A stretch of DNA of 64,000 bases from Gemmataceae bacterium (GCA_028288765.1 JAQGHQ010000020.1:1-64000); one strand, 5' to 3'; shown: positions 52,573 through 62,025, numbered from the stretch's first letter. Translations and numbers: made by a program. Notes: generated from the letters alone by a model not told the origin.

Positions 52573-52647
52573 CGCCCAGGACGGGATTTGAACCCGTGAC
52601 CTCCACCTTGACAGGGTGGCGAGCACTCCAGGCTGCTCCACAAGGGC
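52573..52647 (-). tRNA. tRNA-Asp-like (GUC), second copy
   Basis: Stem CCACC/GGTGG, loop CTGTCAA (anticodon GTC), discriminator G. Its body differs from the other Asp gene and the acceptor has two mismatches, so it may derive from a different tRNA. Confidence 0.65.
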
Positions 52648-52658
52648 GTATCGGCCAG

Positions 52659-52729
52659 AGCCCCCGGTGGGAGTCGAACCCACGCTGCCGCCATACCAGG
52701 GCGGCAGGCTCCCGTTACAACACGGGGGC
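52659..52729 (-). tRNA. tRNA-Thr (GGU)
   Basis: Stem CCGCC/GGCGG, loop CTGGTAT (anticodon GGT), perfect acceptor GCCCCCG/CGGGGGC, discriminator T. Confidence 0.9.
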
Positions 52730-52737
52730 GGTCACAG

Positions 52738-52808
52738 AGCGCCCAGTGGGAGTCGAACCCACACTTCCGCCATGGCAAGACGGCAGGCAGCCGTTACATC
52801 ATGGGCGC
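52738..52808 (-). tRNA. tRNA-Gly (GCC)
   Basis: Stem CCGTC/GGCGG with one wobble, loop TTGCCAT (anticodon GCC), perfect acceptor GCGCCCA/TGGGCGC, discriminator T. Confidence 0.9.
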
Positions 52809-52821
52809 GGTCGTCGGTCAG

Positions 52822-52892
52822 AGCACCCGGCGGGGGTTGAACCCGCGTCGCCGCCGTGGGAGGACGGCATGTTCCCACTACACCACGGGTGC
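52822..52892 (-). tRNA. tRNA-Gly (CCC)
   Basis: Stem CCGTC/GGCGG, loop CTCCCAC (anticodon CCC), perfect acceptor GCACCCG/CGGGTGC, discriminator T. Confidence 0.9.
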
Positions 52893-52901
52893 GGTCACCA
52901 G

Positions 52902-52972
52902 CAGGGGCGGCAGGAGTCGAACCCACACGATCTGAGTTGGAAACAGTTGTGCTTCCGTTACACCACGCCCCT
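52902..52972 (-). tRNA. tRNA-Trp-like (CCA), weak anticodon stem
   Basis: Acceptor AGGGGCG/CGCCCCT with discriminator G is the classic Trp acceptor. Aligned with the neighbouring Gly gene the loop is TTCCAAC (anticodon CCA), but only three of five anticodon-stem pairs form. A one-base shift would give TCC (Gly). Second Trp-type gene of the array. Confidence 0.55.
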
Positions 52973-52982
52973 GTGCCAGCAG

Positions 52983-53055
52983 TCGGGGGAGCGGGAGTCG
53001 AACCCGCACGCACCGGCACCCGAAACCGGCGGCTTACCGCCAAGCCTTTCCCCCG
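52983..53055 (-). tRNA. tRNA-Pro (CGG)
   Basis: Stem CCGGT/GCCGG, loop TTCGGGT (anticodon CGG), acceptor CGGGGGA/TCCCCCG with the proline C1-G72 pair and discriminator A. Confidence 0.92.
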
Positions 53056-53063
53056 ATCGTCAG

Positions 53064-53135
53064 TGAGGTCTGAGGGACTCGAACCCTCACACTCCGGGTA
53101 AGAGCCGGAGGTGCTGCCGCTAACACCTAGACCTC
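53064..53135 (-). tRNA. tRNA-Lys (CUU)
   Basis: Stem TCCGG/CCGGA, loop CTCTTAC (anticodon CTT), perfect acceptor GAGGTCT/AGACCTC, discriminator A. Confidence 0.9.
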
Positions 53136-53143
53136 AGGTCCAG

Positions 53144-53217
53144 TAGCCCGTAGGGGAGTCGAACCCCTTCCTCCGGCTTGAAAGGCCGGCGTCCTCGATC
53201 CGGTAGACCAACGAGCC
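53144..53217 (-). tRNA. tRNA-Glu (UUC)
   Basis: Stem CCGGC/GCCGG, loop CTTTCAA (anticodon TTC), acceptor GGCTCGT/ACGGGCT with wobbles, discriminator A. First member of the leftward array, so the array promoter should lie just to its right. Confidence 0.9.
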
Positions 53218-53248
53218 GTTTCTCGCCACACCCCCTGAACAAAGAGAA

Positions 53249-53278
53249 CCGGCCGGGGGGTGTTACTCCCCCGGCCGG
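53249..53278. terminator. Strong GC hairpin upstream of the tRNA array
   Basis: Eleven-base stem CCGGCCGGGGG/CCCCCGGCCGG with an eight-base loop. Neither strand has a long T run. It separates the tRNA array from ribD and could insulate or be another palindrome. Confidence 0.45.
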
Positions 53279-53564
53279 CGCGTGTACCATCGCTGGCGCC
53301 CGGGGGTTATCCGCTCCCTTCATCACCTCGCAGGGTCTTCGCGACCGCGCTACCGGCATGTCGGCCGGCGGGCGTCGGGCGAAGAGCAGGACTCGTATAC
53401 CAGAGGGTCATGGTGATGGTCGGGTGTTATGTAGACTGTGGCTCGTGTGTTGTTCTTCCGCAGCTGGGTTGTCGTCCGGCCGCGTCGTACACTTGATAGA
53501 CGCACGAGCCATAGGGTGGTTCGCACGGAATCCGAGATTTTTTTCCCCGACCCGGGAGCGACTG

Positions 53565-54701
53565 GTGACCTCCGCGCTGCGGGATCTCGAACCCTGGATG
53601 TGCCATGCTCTTGCGCTCGCCGCCCGGGGCCGGGGGGCCGCCGAACCGAACCCGATGGTCGGGGCGGTCGTGCTCGACGCCGCCGGAAACCCCGTGGGCG
53701 AAGGCTGGCACGAGCGGTTCGGCGAGGCCCACGCCGAGGTAAACGCCTTCGCCCGGGCCGGCGAGCGGGCGCGGGGCGGAACCCTGGTCGTCACGCTCGA
53801 GCCCTGCTGCCACTGGGGGAAGACGCCGCCCTGTACCGATGCGGTTATCCGGTCCGGCGTGCGCCGCGTCGTGGCGGCGATGGCCGACCCGTTCCCCAGG
53901 GTGGCCGGCGGGGGAGTTCAGATCCTCCGCGACGCCGGAATCGAGGTTCACGTCGGGCTGTGCGAGGGCGAAGCGCGGCGGCTGAACGCTCCGTACCTGA
54001 AGCTCCTCGGTACCGGTCGCCCGTGGGTTCATCTGAAGTGGGCCATGACGCTCGACGGCAAGATCGCCACCCGCACCGGGGACTCGAAGTGGATCAGCGG
54101 CGAAGCATCCCGCCGCGCCGTCCACGAGCTGCGCGGCCGGGTGGATGCCGTCGTCGTCGGCCGCGGGACCGTCACCGCCGACGACCCGCTGCTCACCGCC
54201 CGGCCCCCCGGCCCTCGCCTCGCGACCCGGGTCGTTCTGTCCGCCTCGGCCGAGTTGCCCGACCGGGCCCTGCTCCGGGCCACTGCCCGGGAGGTCCCGG
54301 TCCTGGTCTTCACCGCCGCCGGGAACGAGCCCAAACTCGCCGGCTGGGCCGCGGACGGGTGCGAGGTGCTTTCCCTCCCGGGTAGTGACACCGGGCTGTC
54401 GGTCGATGCCGTCCTCGCCGAACTCGGCCGCCGGCGCATGACCAACGTGCTCGTCGAGGGCGGCGCCGGCGTCCTCGGGGCCTTCCTCGACGCCGGGGCG
54501 GCCGACGAGTTCCACGTGTTCGTCAGCCCGAAGCTCGTCGGCGGGACCGCCGCCCCTTCGCCCGTCGGTGGAACCGGTGTCGGCCGCATCGCCGACGCGC
54601 TCCGGCCGGCCGAGTTCACCGCCGCTCCTTCCGGCGAGGACGTGTACCTGCACGGCTTCGCGCCGGGGTCGCTGTCGCGAGTCGGGGTCGGTGGTCGTTG
54701 A
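53565..54701 (+). CDS. ribD: Bifunctional diaminohydroxyphosphoribosylaminopyrimidine deaminase / reductase
   Basis: Riboflavin pathway enzyme, cytosolic: deaminates the pyrimidine intermediate, then reduces its ribose with NADPH. I chose GTG 53565 because GGGAG lies just upstream, giving 378 residues, normal for RibD. The deaminase domain has zinc ligands His56 (HAEVNAF) and Cys81/Cys90 in PCCHWGKTPPC. The reductase domain begins at about 150 with 'WVHLKWAMTLDGKIAT' and contains 'WISGEASRRAVHELRGRVDA' and 'VLVEGGAGVLGAFL'. No other rib gene is adjacent. Confidence 0.95.
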   Translation: MTSALRDLEPWMCHALALAARGRGAAEPNPMVGAVVLDAAGNPVGEGWHERFGEAHAEVNAFARAGERARGGTLVVTLEPCCHWGKTPPCTDAVIRSGVRRVVAAMADPFPRVAGGGVQILRDAGIEVHVGLCEGEARRLNAPYLKLLGTGRPWVHLKWAMTLDGKIATRTGDSKWISGEASRRAVHELRGRVDAVVVGRGTVTADDPLLTARPPGPRLATRVVLSASAELPDRALLRATAREVPVLVFTAAGNEPKLAGWAADGCEVLSLPGSDTGLSVDAVLAELGRRRMTNVLVEGGAGVLGAFLDAGAADEFHVFVSPKLVGGTAAPSPVGGTGVGRIADALRPAEFTAAPSGEDVYLHGFAPGSLSRVGVGGR

Positions 54702-54770
54702 TAGTCGCCCGCCGCTCCGTGGGGGCGCCGGCGAAGACCGCCGCGGAGCGGCGGACTACTATCAACGACC
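54693..54770. repeat. Interrupted inverted repeat overlapping the ribD stop
   Basis: Arms 54693-54705 and 54758-54770 (GGTCGTTGATAGT and complement) plus inner arms around GCCGCTCCG/CGGAGCGGC (54711-54719 and 54744-54752) make a long hairpin. The last ribD codons lie inside it. Inner sequence relates to the hairpins at 17910 and 23387. Confidence 0.7.
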
Positions 54771-54863
54771 TGTCGGTTGACGCCAGTCTTTGGTCCGCTT
54801 ACCCTCTGTGAACTCCGGGGTCTCCCGCCCCGGCCTGCCGCGCCCGTTCACCGGAGCCCTGTC

Positions 54864-56069
54864 ATGCTCTCACGCTGTCTCCTCCTGCTTTCCGTATTGG
54901 TCCTCGTTCCGGCCCTCGCGCCCGCCGAACCGGCCGCGGGCGGCAGGCTCGGCGCGATCGCGCCGGCGATGCAGAAGTTCGTCGAATCGGACGACCTCGC
55001 CGGGGCCGTCACCGTCGTCGGCCGGAAAGACGGGACGGTCCACCACGAGGCCGTCGGGTACCGCGACCTCGCCGCCAAGGACCCGATGAAGAAGGACACC
55101 CTCTTCCGCATTGCCTCAATGACCAAGCCGATCACCGCGATCGGGATCATGATCCTCGCGGACGAAGGGAAGCTGAGCCCCGACGACGATGTGGCCAAAC
55201 ACCTGCCCGAGTTCACCGGCCAGATGCTCGTCGCCGACCGCGGGAAGGACTCGCTCTCCCTCACGAAGCCGACCCGCCCGGTCAAGCTCCGCGACCTCCT
55301 CACCCACACCGCGGGCCTCGCCAACTATCCCCGGGGGGTCGACGACGTGTACGCCAGGCGCAACCGCACCCTCGCCGAAACCACCCTCGCCGCCGCCCTC
55401 CAGCCGCTGCAGTTCGAGCCGGGCACGAAGTGGTCGTACTCCAACCCCGGGATCGACACCCTCGGCCGGGTGATCGAGGTCGCGTCCGGCGAGTCTTACG
55501 AGGCGTTCGTCAAGAATCGCGTCTTCGACCCGCTCGGCATGACCGACACCGCCTTCTACCCGACCCCGGAGCAGCTGAAACGGCTGGCTGTCACTTACGG
55601 CAAGGACAGGGACGGCCACCTCGTCGCCGCCCCGAACTCGCTGATCGGCCTCCCCCCGCACCCGAAGCACCCGATCCCGGCGGGCGGGCTCGTTTCGTCC
55701 GGCGCGGACCTCGCGAAGCTCTACCGAATGATGCTGCACACCGGCGAACTCGACGGGAAGCGCGTCCTGTCCGAGAAGGCGGTCGCCGAGATGACGCGGA
55801 CACAGACCGGGGACATCAAGACCGGGTTCGTGGACGGGATGAGCTTCGGGTTCGGGTGGGCGGTGGTGAAGGAGCCGAAGGGGGTGACCGCGGTGCTCTC
55901 GCCCGGGACGTACGGGCACGGCGGCGCGTTCGGCACGCAAGGATGGATCGACCCGAAGCAGGACCTGTTCGTGATCCTGCTCATCCAGCGGACCGGCTTG
56001 CAGAACGGCGACGCCTCCCCGATGCGGCAGACCCTCCAGGAATTCGCCGTCGCCGCGCTCGGGAAGTGA
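54864..56069 (+). CDS. Exported class-C beta-lactamase-like serine hydrolase
   Basis: 401 residues; ATG 54864 with GGAG eight bases upstream. Signal peptide about 1-21. The class C/penicillin-binding fold is shown by nucleophile motif SMTK (Ser85-Lys88), a YSN motif in 'GTKWSYSNPGIDTLG', and HGGAFGT near the C-terminus in place of KTG. Such proteins are mostly esterases or D-Ala-D-Ala-type peptidases rather than resistance enzymes; the substrate here is unknown. Periplasmic. It stands alone, convergent with the lipoprotein gene. Confidence 0.9.
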   Translation: MLSRCLLLLSVLVLVPALAPAEPAAGGRLGAIAPAMQKFVESDDLAGAVTVVGRKDGTVHHEAVGYRDLAAKDPMKKDTLFRIASMTKPITAIGIMILADEGKLSPDDDVAKHLPEFTGQMLVADRGKDSLSLTKPTRPVKLRDLLTHTAGLANYPRGVDDVYARRNRTLAETTLAAALQPLQFEPGTKWSYSNPGIDTLGRVIEVASGESYEAFVKNRVFDPLGMTDTAFYPTPEQLKRLAVTYGKDRDGHLVAAPNSLIGLPPHPKHPIPAGGLVSSGADLAKLYRMMLHTGELDGKRVLSEKAVAEMTRTQTGDIKTGFVDGMSFGFGWAVVKEPKGVTAVLSPGTYGHGGAFGTQGWIDPKQDLFVILLIQRTGLQNGDASPMRQTLQEFAVAALGK

Positions 56070-56108
56070 CGCCGACCGGCGCGGGTCGGGAAGACCGCAC
56101 CCGGCCGG

Positions 56109-56552
56109 TCACTTCTCGCCCGAGGTGAGGTCGAAGTTGAGGACGTTCGAGCCCGGTTTCAGTTCCTCCCGGAGGGTGGACCTGGTGTTGTACCGGGCGG
56201 GTATCGCCTCCACCGTCTCCTCGGCCATCGTGCCGGGTGGGGCCGGCGACCCGACCGGGACCTTCTTACCCGTTTTCTTTTGGGCCTTGATCTCCACCCG
56301 GTACGCGCCCGGTACGGGGAGGTTATCCCCCTGGACCTCGTACTCACCCTGACTGACGGCCGCCCCGGCCGACGGCCCCTTGGTCCCCTCCGCCGGAACG
56401 AACGAGATCAGCCCGGCTTCCACCGGCTGGCCGTCGAGCGTCACCTTTCCGCGGACGGCGGCCCGGCCGCCCCCGCCGTTGCCGCACCCGCCGGCAGCGA
56501 CCAACAAGCCGGTCGCAAGCGCCACCGCGGCGGCGCGGAGAACGGTCGTCAT
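56109..56552 (-). CDS. Lipoprotein with carboxypeptidase-regulatory-like beta domain
   Basis: 147 residues. Signal peptide with lipobox-like VAAGGC (lipidated Cys about residue 23), a Gly-rich linker, then a beta-sandwich of the carboxypeptidase-regulatory type (GKVTLDGQPVEAGLISFVPA ... YRVEIKAQKKTG). Planctomycetes often carry this gene directly behind a DUF1559 pseudopilin gene, as here (17 bases apart), which suggests an operon and an envelope partner. Function unknown. Confidence 0.85.
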   Translation of the reverse strand: MTTVLRAAAVALATGLLVAAGGCGNGGGGRAAVRGKVTLDGQPVEAGLISFVPAEGTKGPSAGAAVSQGEYEVQGDNLPVPGAYRVEIKAQKKTGKKVPVGSPAPPGTMAEETVEAIPARYNTRSTLREELKPGSNVLNFDLTSGEK

Positions 56553-56569
56553 CGGCGTGTCCCCCAGGG

Positions 56570-57571
<1,002 letters not shown>

Positions 57572-57828
57572 GCGGGCGTCCTCCGGCGGACCGGACGAAG
57601 AGAGGAGCGGACCGGTTGTGGCGGACGGACCCGGCCGCCGATCAGATAACTTGTGTGAGAATAACCGAAGTCGGGCAGCCGATCCACATCATTTCGGCCG
57701 GATTATTCTAATTAATGCGCCATTAATCTGCGAGTTGAATCGACCCACGAATAAGCCGGTCATTATGGCTAGCAGTCTCAGCGTCCGGCCGGAGTGAGAA
57801 ACCCTCCGCCACCCTGGCGGGTGTCGTT
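57572..57828. other. Promoter region of the DUF1559 operon
   Basis: About 260 bases, locally A/T-rich (57696-57765, e.g. ATTATTCTAATTAATGCG). It should hold the leftward promoter of the DUF1559/lipoprotein pair. No gene seen and no single -35/-10 pair stands out. Confidence 0.45.
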
Positions 57829-58593
57829 TTAGCCGTCCTTCGTCTTCAGCCACGCTTCGCCCGGGTCCTTCCGGGAAGCCCGCCAGCCACGGGGGAGGTT
57901 TCCCAGCTCCGCGAGGCTCGCGTCCCGACGGAACATCTCTTCGAGGCACACCACCAAGCCGTCCGCTTCCGTCCATTCACCCGGCCCGTGGAACTGCCAG
58001 GCCCCGTCGTCGGCGTCGCGGGAGACGGACAAGATCGGACGCCCCTCGCGGACCACCTGCCGGGTGGTGAACGTGGCCACGTTCGGCGGGTCCGGGAACG
58101 GCCAGCCGTGGGGCCAGCGGTCCGTCGGCCCGAGGACCCGCTGGGGTTCGAAGAACCGGGCGTCGTACCCGGGCTCCCACGGGAAGAGCCCGTTCTTGTC
58201 CGGCCAGACGAGCTGGAGCATCGGGAAATCGGACCCGCGGTAAAGCCACCGGGCGTACCCGACGTATTCCCGATAGTACCGGGGATCGACGCCGACGATC
58301 GCGGTCGGGTACGCGGCGGCCAGTTCCTGCGTCCGCTCGCCGGGCTCGAACTTCTGCCCGGCCCGCATCCGGTCGCCGACGTCGTTGATGAAGGCGGTGC
58401 CGGGCCGGGGGTTGAGCCCCATGATCAAGACTTCCGGTCGGCCGAGGGTGTGGTAGATCCCGACCGAAAAGCAGTACCCGGGGCCCTCGTCGCTCGCCTC
58501 AATGCCGATGACCGACCACCCGTGCCGGGCGATGTGCCCGAGGATGTTGCGGTCGTTGTCGTCTTCGGGCTCGGGGAGCGGGCGGGTGGTCAT
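57829..58593 (-). CDS. DUF4262 protein
   Basis: 254 residues from the ATG at 58593. The N-terminal two-thirds fit DUF4262: 'HGWSVIGIEASDEGPGYCFS', 'VGIYHTLGRPEVLIMGLNP' and 'VGVDPRYYREYVGYARWLYR'. The C-terminal 80 residues are less recognisable. No signal peptide, so cytosolic. Function of the family is unknown; it is sometimes found near toxin-immunity loci. Neighbours on the same strand are XisI/XisH. Confidence 0.85.
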   Translation of the reverse strand: MTTRPLPEPEDDNDRNILGHIARHGWSVIGIEASDEGPGYCFSVGIYHTLGRPEVLIMGLNPRPGTAFINDVGDRMRAGQKFEPGERTQELAAAYPTAIVGVDPRYYREYVGYARWLYRGSDFPMLQLVWPDKNGLFPWEPGYDARFFEPQRVLGPTDRWPHGWPFPDPPNVATFTTRQVVREGRPILSVSRDADDGAWQFHGPGEWTEADGLVVCLEEMFRRDASLAELGNLPRGWRASRKDPGEAWLKTKDG

Positions 58594-58657
58594 GTCAGGC
58601 TCCGGCGTCGATTCCGGCAGGGTACCCGCGGCCACCGAAGAGAACCCCCGGCGGACC

Positions 58658-58996
58658 TCAGCCGACCCCGTATCCGGTGAATGGGCGGACGTCGGCCGGC
58701 TGCTCGGCCAGAACAATGTCCTCCTTCGGCACCCCGGCCCGGATCAGTTCCTCGGCAATCGGGCGGTCGGTGCCGTCGTACTGGACCCAGATCTTGCCGT
58801 CGATGATGTCGAGGTGGAATAACACCGAATGAACCCGGCGGTGCCCGTCCCACCCGAAGCGGACGAGTTCGAAGTGGTCGAGGGCCGGGTCGTAAACGAC
58901 CTCACATCGGATCGGACCGTTCGGCTTGGTGATCCAGTCCGCGAACCCCTTGAGCTCGCGGCGGATGATCTCGCGGTAGTGGGTCTGCTTATCCAT
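58658..58996 (-). CDS. XisI-like fdxN element excision controlling factor
   Basis: 112 residues from ATG 58996. Starts MDKQTHYREIIRRELKGFAD and includes 'EVVYDPALDHFELVRFGWDG' and 'HLDIIDGKIWVQYDGTD', ending 'EDIVLAEQPADVRPFTGYGVG', a close match to XisI. XisI works with XisH in excision of the nif fdxN element in cyanobacteria, but the pair is widespread and its general role unclear. The gene lies almost entirely within the XisH frame because XisH lacks its usual stop here. Confidence 0.88.
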   Translation of the reverse strand: MDKQTHYREIIRRELKGFADWITKPNGPIRCEVVYDPALDHFELVRFGWDGHRRVHSVLFHLDIIDGKIWVQYDGTDRPIAEELIRAGVPKEDIVLAEQPADVRPFTGYGVG

Positions 58997-59403
58997 CGGA
59001 CCACCTCCCGGCGGGCGGGATCGAATACCAGTACCCGGATGTTCAGGCCGGTCAGGACCAACTGGCCGAGCGGCTCGGACAACAGGCCATCGTACACCGT
59101 GAGGGAGACCGCCAGGAAGAGTGGGCGGTCGGGGTCCTGTTCGGCAAGTACCACGCGGTACATGGTGTACTGCCCGATCGCTTGTTGGAGATCGGCGACC
59201 GCGGCCGGACTGCGGAAGCTCTGAACCTCGACGGCGATTTTCTCGCTTCCCTTCATGGCACCAATGACCGGTCGTTCGGCTCCGAGATCGACGTGCAGAT
59301 CCCGGTCGCCCACCTTCACGGTGAGCGGGTCGTCGGTGATCGTCCACCCGTCGGCCACGAGGGCGTCGACCACCGGGTCGTGGTATAGGTTTTTCGCGGG
59401 CAC
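58744..59403 (-). CDS. XisH-like protein with frame-extended C-terminus
   Basis: 219 residues from GTG 59403 (PAKNLYHDPVVDALVADGW). The first ~140 residues match XisH (about 138 residues), including 'AIGQYTMYRVVLAEQDPDRP' and 'VFDPARREVVRWI'. The nuclease-like core reads AVEVQSF where XisH usually has a Glu-x-Lys, so the Lys of a PD-(D/E)xK site is Gln. The normal stop, which overlaps the XisI start, is missing; the frame runs on for about 75 residues through xisI in another frame. Either the extension is real or the stop was lost by mutation. Confidence 0.75.
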   Translation of the reverse strand: MPAKNLYHDPVVDALVADGWTITDDPLTVKVGDRDLHVDLGAERPVIGAMKGSEKIAVEVQSFRSPAAVADLQQAIGQYTMYRVVLAEQDPDRPLFLAVSLTVYDGLLSEPLGQLVLTGLNIRVLVFDPARREVVRWISRPTTARSSAASSRGSRTGSPSRTVRSDVRSFTTRPSTTSNSSASGGTGTAGFIRCYSTSTSSTARSGSSTTAPTARLPRN

Positions 59404-59454
59404 GGCTCGATCGTAGTCGGCCGGGCGCGCGGAAGGTAGTGGGGCCGAAAGAAA

Positions 59455-59480
59455 AACCGGGGGCCTTTCGGCCCCCGGTT
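59455..59480 (-). terminator. Intrinsic terminator of fusA
   Basis: Eleven-base stem AACCGGGGGCC/GGCCCCCGGTT with a four-base loop. Read leftward it is followed by a T-rich run (TTTTTCTTTC), 30 bases after the fusA stop. Confidence 0.88.
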
Positions 59481-59509
59481 CGTTCTCAGCACTCGGCACT
59501 TCGAACTCG

Positions 59510-61669
59510 TTACTTCTTCTTCTCGTCCTTCTTCGGCAGGTCGGCCAGTTCCTCGCGGACCGGGGCGTAGTGGCTGAACTCCATCGAGAAGCTCGCCGTG
59601 CCCGCGGTCGCGCTGCGGAGGTCGCTCGTGTACCCGAACAGGTTCGCCAGCGGGATCTTCGCCATCACCTGGGCGATCCCCTTGTCCTCGGCCGTTTCCT
59701 CGATCAGCCCCCGGCGGCGGTTGATGTCGCCGGAAATCGATCCCTGGTACTGCTTCGGACAGATCACGACCACCTTCATGATCGGCTCGAGCAGGGTGAT
59801 CCCCGCCCGCCCCTCCGCGTCCCGGAACGCTTCCAGGGCGCACAGGTAGAACGCGTCCTGCGACGAGTCGACGTCGTGGTACTTCCCGAAGTGCAGTTCG
59901 AACTCCAGGTCGACGAACGGGAACGGGTACTTGTACCCCTTCTTCGCGCCTTCCCGCAGCCCTTCCTCCACGCTCGGGATGTACTCCTTCGGGATCGTCC
60001 CCTGGGAGATCGCGTTGACGAAGTAGACGCTGTTCGGGTCCGGCTTCACCTTCGGGTCTTTCAGCTCCTCGATCTCCTTGACCTTGGCCTCGACGTCCTC
60101 CGGGGTCAGCGGCCGGTACTTCACGTTGATCACGGCGTACTTCCCGCGGCCGCCGGTCTGCTTCTTGAACGAGTACTCGAGGTCGACCGCCCGGGCGAAC
60201 GTCTGGCGGTACGCCACCCGCGGCTTGCCGAGCTGGATCTGCGGGTCCGACTGCGGGATGTTCAGCGCCCGCCGGAGTTTCTCCATGCTCACTTCCAGGT
60301 GCAGCTCGCCCATCCCGCTGAGGATCGTCTCCTTCGTCTCCTCGTCGGTGTGCTGCTTCAGGGTCGGGTCGTCCCGGACCAGCCGGCTGAGCGACTCCCC
60401 GACCTTCCCACTGTCGAGCGTCTTGGCGAACGTCAGGGCGGACGCGATCACCGGCTTCGGGAAGGTGATCGACTCCAGGGCGACCGGGTGGTCCTCGTCG
60501 CACAGGGTCTGGCCGGTGAACGTCTGCTTCAGCCCGATCGCGGCGACGATGTCGCCCGGCTTGGCCGTGCCCATCTCGAGCCGCTTGTCGCCCATCATCC
60601 GGAAGAACCGGACCACCCGCTCGGTCTTGTTGATGGTCGTGTTCAGGTACGTCTCGCCGGGCTTCATCTCGCCCGAGTACACCCGGATGTACACCAGGTC
60701 GCCGGTGCTCTCGGCCACGGTCTTGAACGCGAGCGCGGCCAGCGGCTCCTTCGTGTCCGGCTTCCGGACGACCAGTTCCTTGGTCTTCGGGTGCAGGCCC
60801 TCGACCGGCGGCCGGTCGAGCGGGCTGGGCAGGCAGTCGACCACCAGGTCGAGCAGCTGTTGCACCCCCTGGTACATCTTGCTCGACCCGCAGTGGATCG
60901 GGGTGAACGCCCCGCCGAGCGTCCCCTTCCGGAGCGTCTGGCGGATCACGTCTTCCGGGACCGGCTTGCCCTCCAGGATCAGCTCGGTCAGCTCGTCGGA
61001 CGCGGCCGAGATGGTGTCGAGCAGCTCCTCGCGGCGCTTCTGCGCCTCGGCCTTGAACTTGTCCGGGATCTCGTTGACGAAGAACTTCCGCCGGGTCGGG
61101 TCCGTCTCGTCCCGGGTGATGAACTGCATCTTGACGAGGTCGATGAGCCCCTCGAACGCGGAGTCCTGGCCGCCCGGGATGGTGACCACCGCCGGGGTAG
61201 CCATGAGCTTCTCCCGGATCTGGTCGACGCAGGCCCAAAAATCGGCCCCCATCCGGTCGAGCTTGTTGACGTACGCGATCCGCGGGACCTTGTACTTGTT
61301 CGCCTGCCGCCACACGGTCTCGGACTGGACCTCGACCCCGCCGACGGCGCAGAATACCCCGACCGCCCCGTCGAGGACGCGGAGGGACCGCTCGACCTCG
61401 GCGGTGAAGTCCACGTGCCCGGGGGTGTCGATGATGTTGATCGCGACGTCGTTCCCTTCCCGGTCGACCCAGTCGACCGAGACGGCGGCGGAATTGATCG
61501 TGATCCCCTTCTGCCGCTCGAGCGGGTCGAAGTCGGTCGTGGTGTCCCCGCTGTCGACGTCCCCGGTCTTGTGCTTGGTGCCGCTGTAATAGAGGATCCG
61601 CTCCGTCGTGGTGGTCTTACCGGCGTCCACGTGGGCCATGATCCCGATGTTGCGTACTTTGTCGAGCAT
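59510..61669 (-). CDS. fusA: Translation elongation factor G
   Basis: 719 residues, slightly above the usual 690-705. The translocation GTPase has P-loop AHVDAGKTT (12-20), the switch region 'ERQKGITINSAAVSVDW', DTPGH and NKLD, then domains II-V including 'GMGELHLEVSMEKLRR', 'QTGGRGKYAVINVKY' and 'GDINRRRGLI'. The extra length is a Lys/Glu/Pro-rich insert in domain IV (VEAKVKEIEELKDPKVKPD) and a lysine-rich tail. It stands alone, not in a str operon with rpsL/rpsG/tuf. It could be the main EF-G or a paralogue. Confidence 0.95.
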   Translation of the reverse strand: MLDKVRNIGIMAHVDAGKTTTTERILYYSGTKHKTGDVDSGDTTTDFDPLERQKGITINSAAVSVDWVDREGNDVAINIIDTPGHVDFTAEVERSLRVLDGAVGVFCAVGGVEVQSETVWRQANKYKVPRIAYVNKLDRMGADFWACVDQIREKLMATPAVVTIPGGQDSAFEGLIDLVKMQFITRDETDPTRRKFFVNEIPDKFKAEAQKRREELLDTISAASDELTELILEGKPVPEDVIRQTLRKGTLGGAFTPIHCGSSKMYQGVQQLLDLVVDCLPSPLDRPPVEGLHPKTKELVVRKPDTKEPLAALAFKTVAESTGDLVYIRVYSGEMKPGETYLNTTINKTERVVRFFRMMGDKRLEMGTAKPGDIVAAIGLKQTFTGQTLCDEDHPVALESITFPKPVIASALTFAKTLDSGKVGESLSRLVRDDPTLKQHTDEETKETILSGMGELHLEVSMEKLRRALNIPQSDPQIQLGKPRVAYRQTFARAVDLEYSFKKQTGGRGKYAVINVKYRPLTPEDVEAKVKEIEELKDPKVKPDPNSVYFVNAISQGTIPKEYIPSVEEGLREGAKKGYKYPFPFVDLEFELHFGKYHDVDSSQDAFYLCALEAFRDAEGRAGITLLEPIMKVVVICPKQYQGSISGDINRRRGLIEETAEDKGIAQVMAKIPLANLFGYTSDLRSATAGTASFSMEFSHYAPVREELADLPKKDEKKK

Positions 61670-62025
61670 CGTTTCTATCCGCCCGGCGTCATTCCGGGGG
61701 TCTGGGGAGATCGGCCGTCCGACCGTCGGGCGGCGCAGGGATCGAAGTCAAGATATAGAGGGGGCCTGAGGCCGCCCGGGTTCAGCGGGGCGGCGACATT
61801 TCGGGCGGCACCGCCGCGGGCGGGCGGAAGCGTTCCGGCTCAATTCTGTATCGTATCGCCGACCGATCGACCGTCTACCCCGACCGGCGCGAAGGGTGTG
61901 TGAAGGCCCTCTGGGCCGGCCGGGGCGGCGAATCCTGAGGTTTTCCACATCCCCCTGTCACAAATTCGACGTCGGTTCCGTCCTGGGGAGTAAATCGCCC
62001 TTCGCACGCGATCCGGAGACGGTAC
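61670..62025. other. Divergent intergenic region upstream of fusA
   Basis: About 355 bases between fusA and the chimeric remnant. I see no further gene. The fusA promoter should be here; no clear motif was identified. Confidence 0.4.

Noticed and set aside
50733-53217. Regularly spaced near-repeats suggesting a CRISPR array
   Set aside because: The repeated elements are the T arms and acceptors of tRNA genes; each unit folds as a cloverleaf with a different anticodon. No cas genes are present.
53178-53564. N-terminal extension of RibD overlapping the tRNA array
   Set aside because: RibD similarity starts near residue 8 after GTG 53565; the extension would read through tRNA-Glu and a hairpin and has no family support.
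58658-59347. A 229-codon XisI with a long N-terminal extension
   Set aside because: The extension is XisH coding sequence in another frame; XisI similarity begins precisely at the ATG at 58996.
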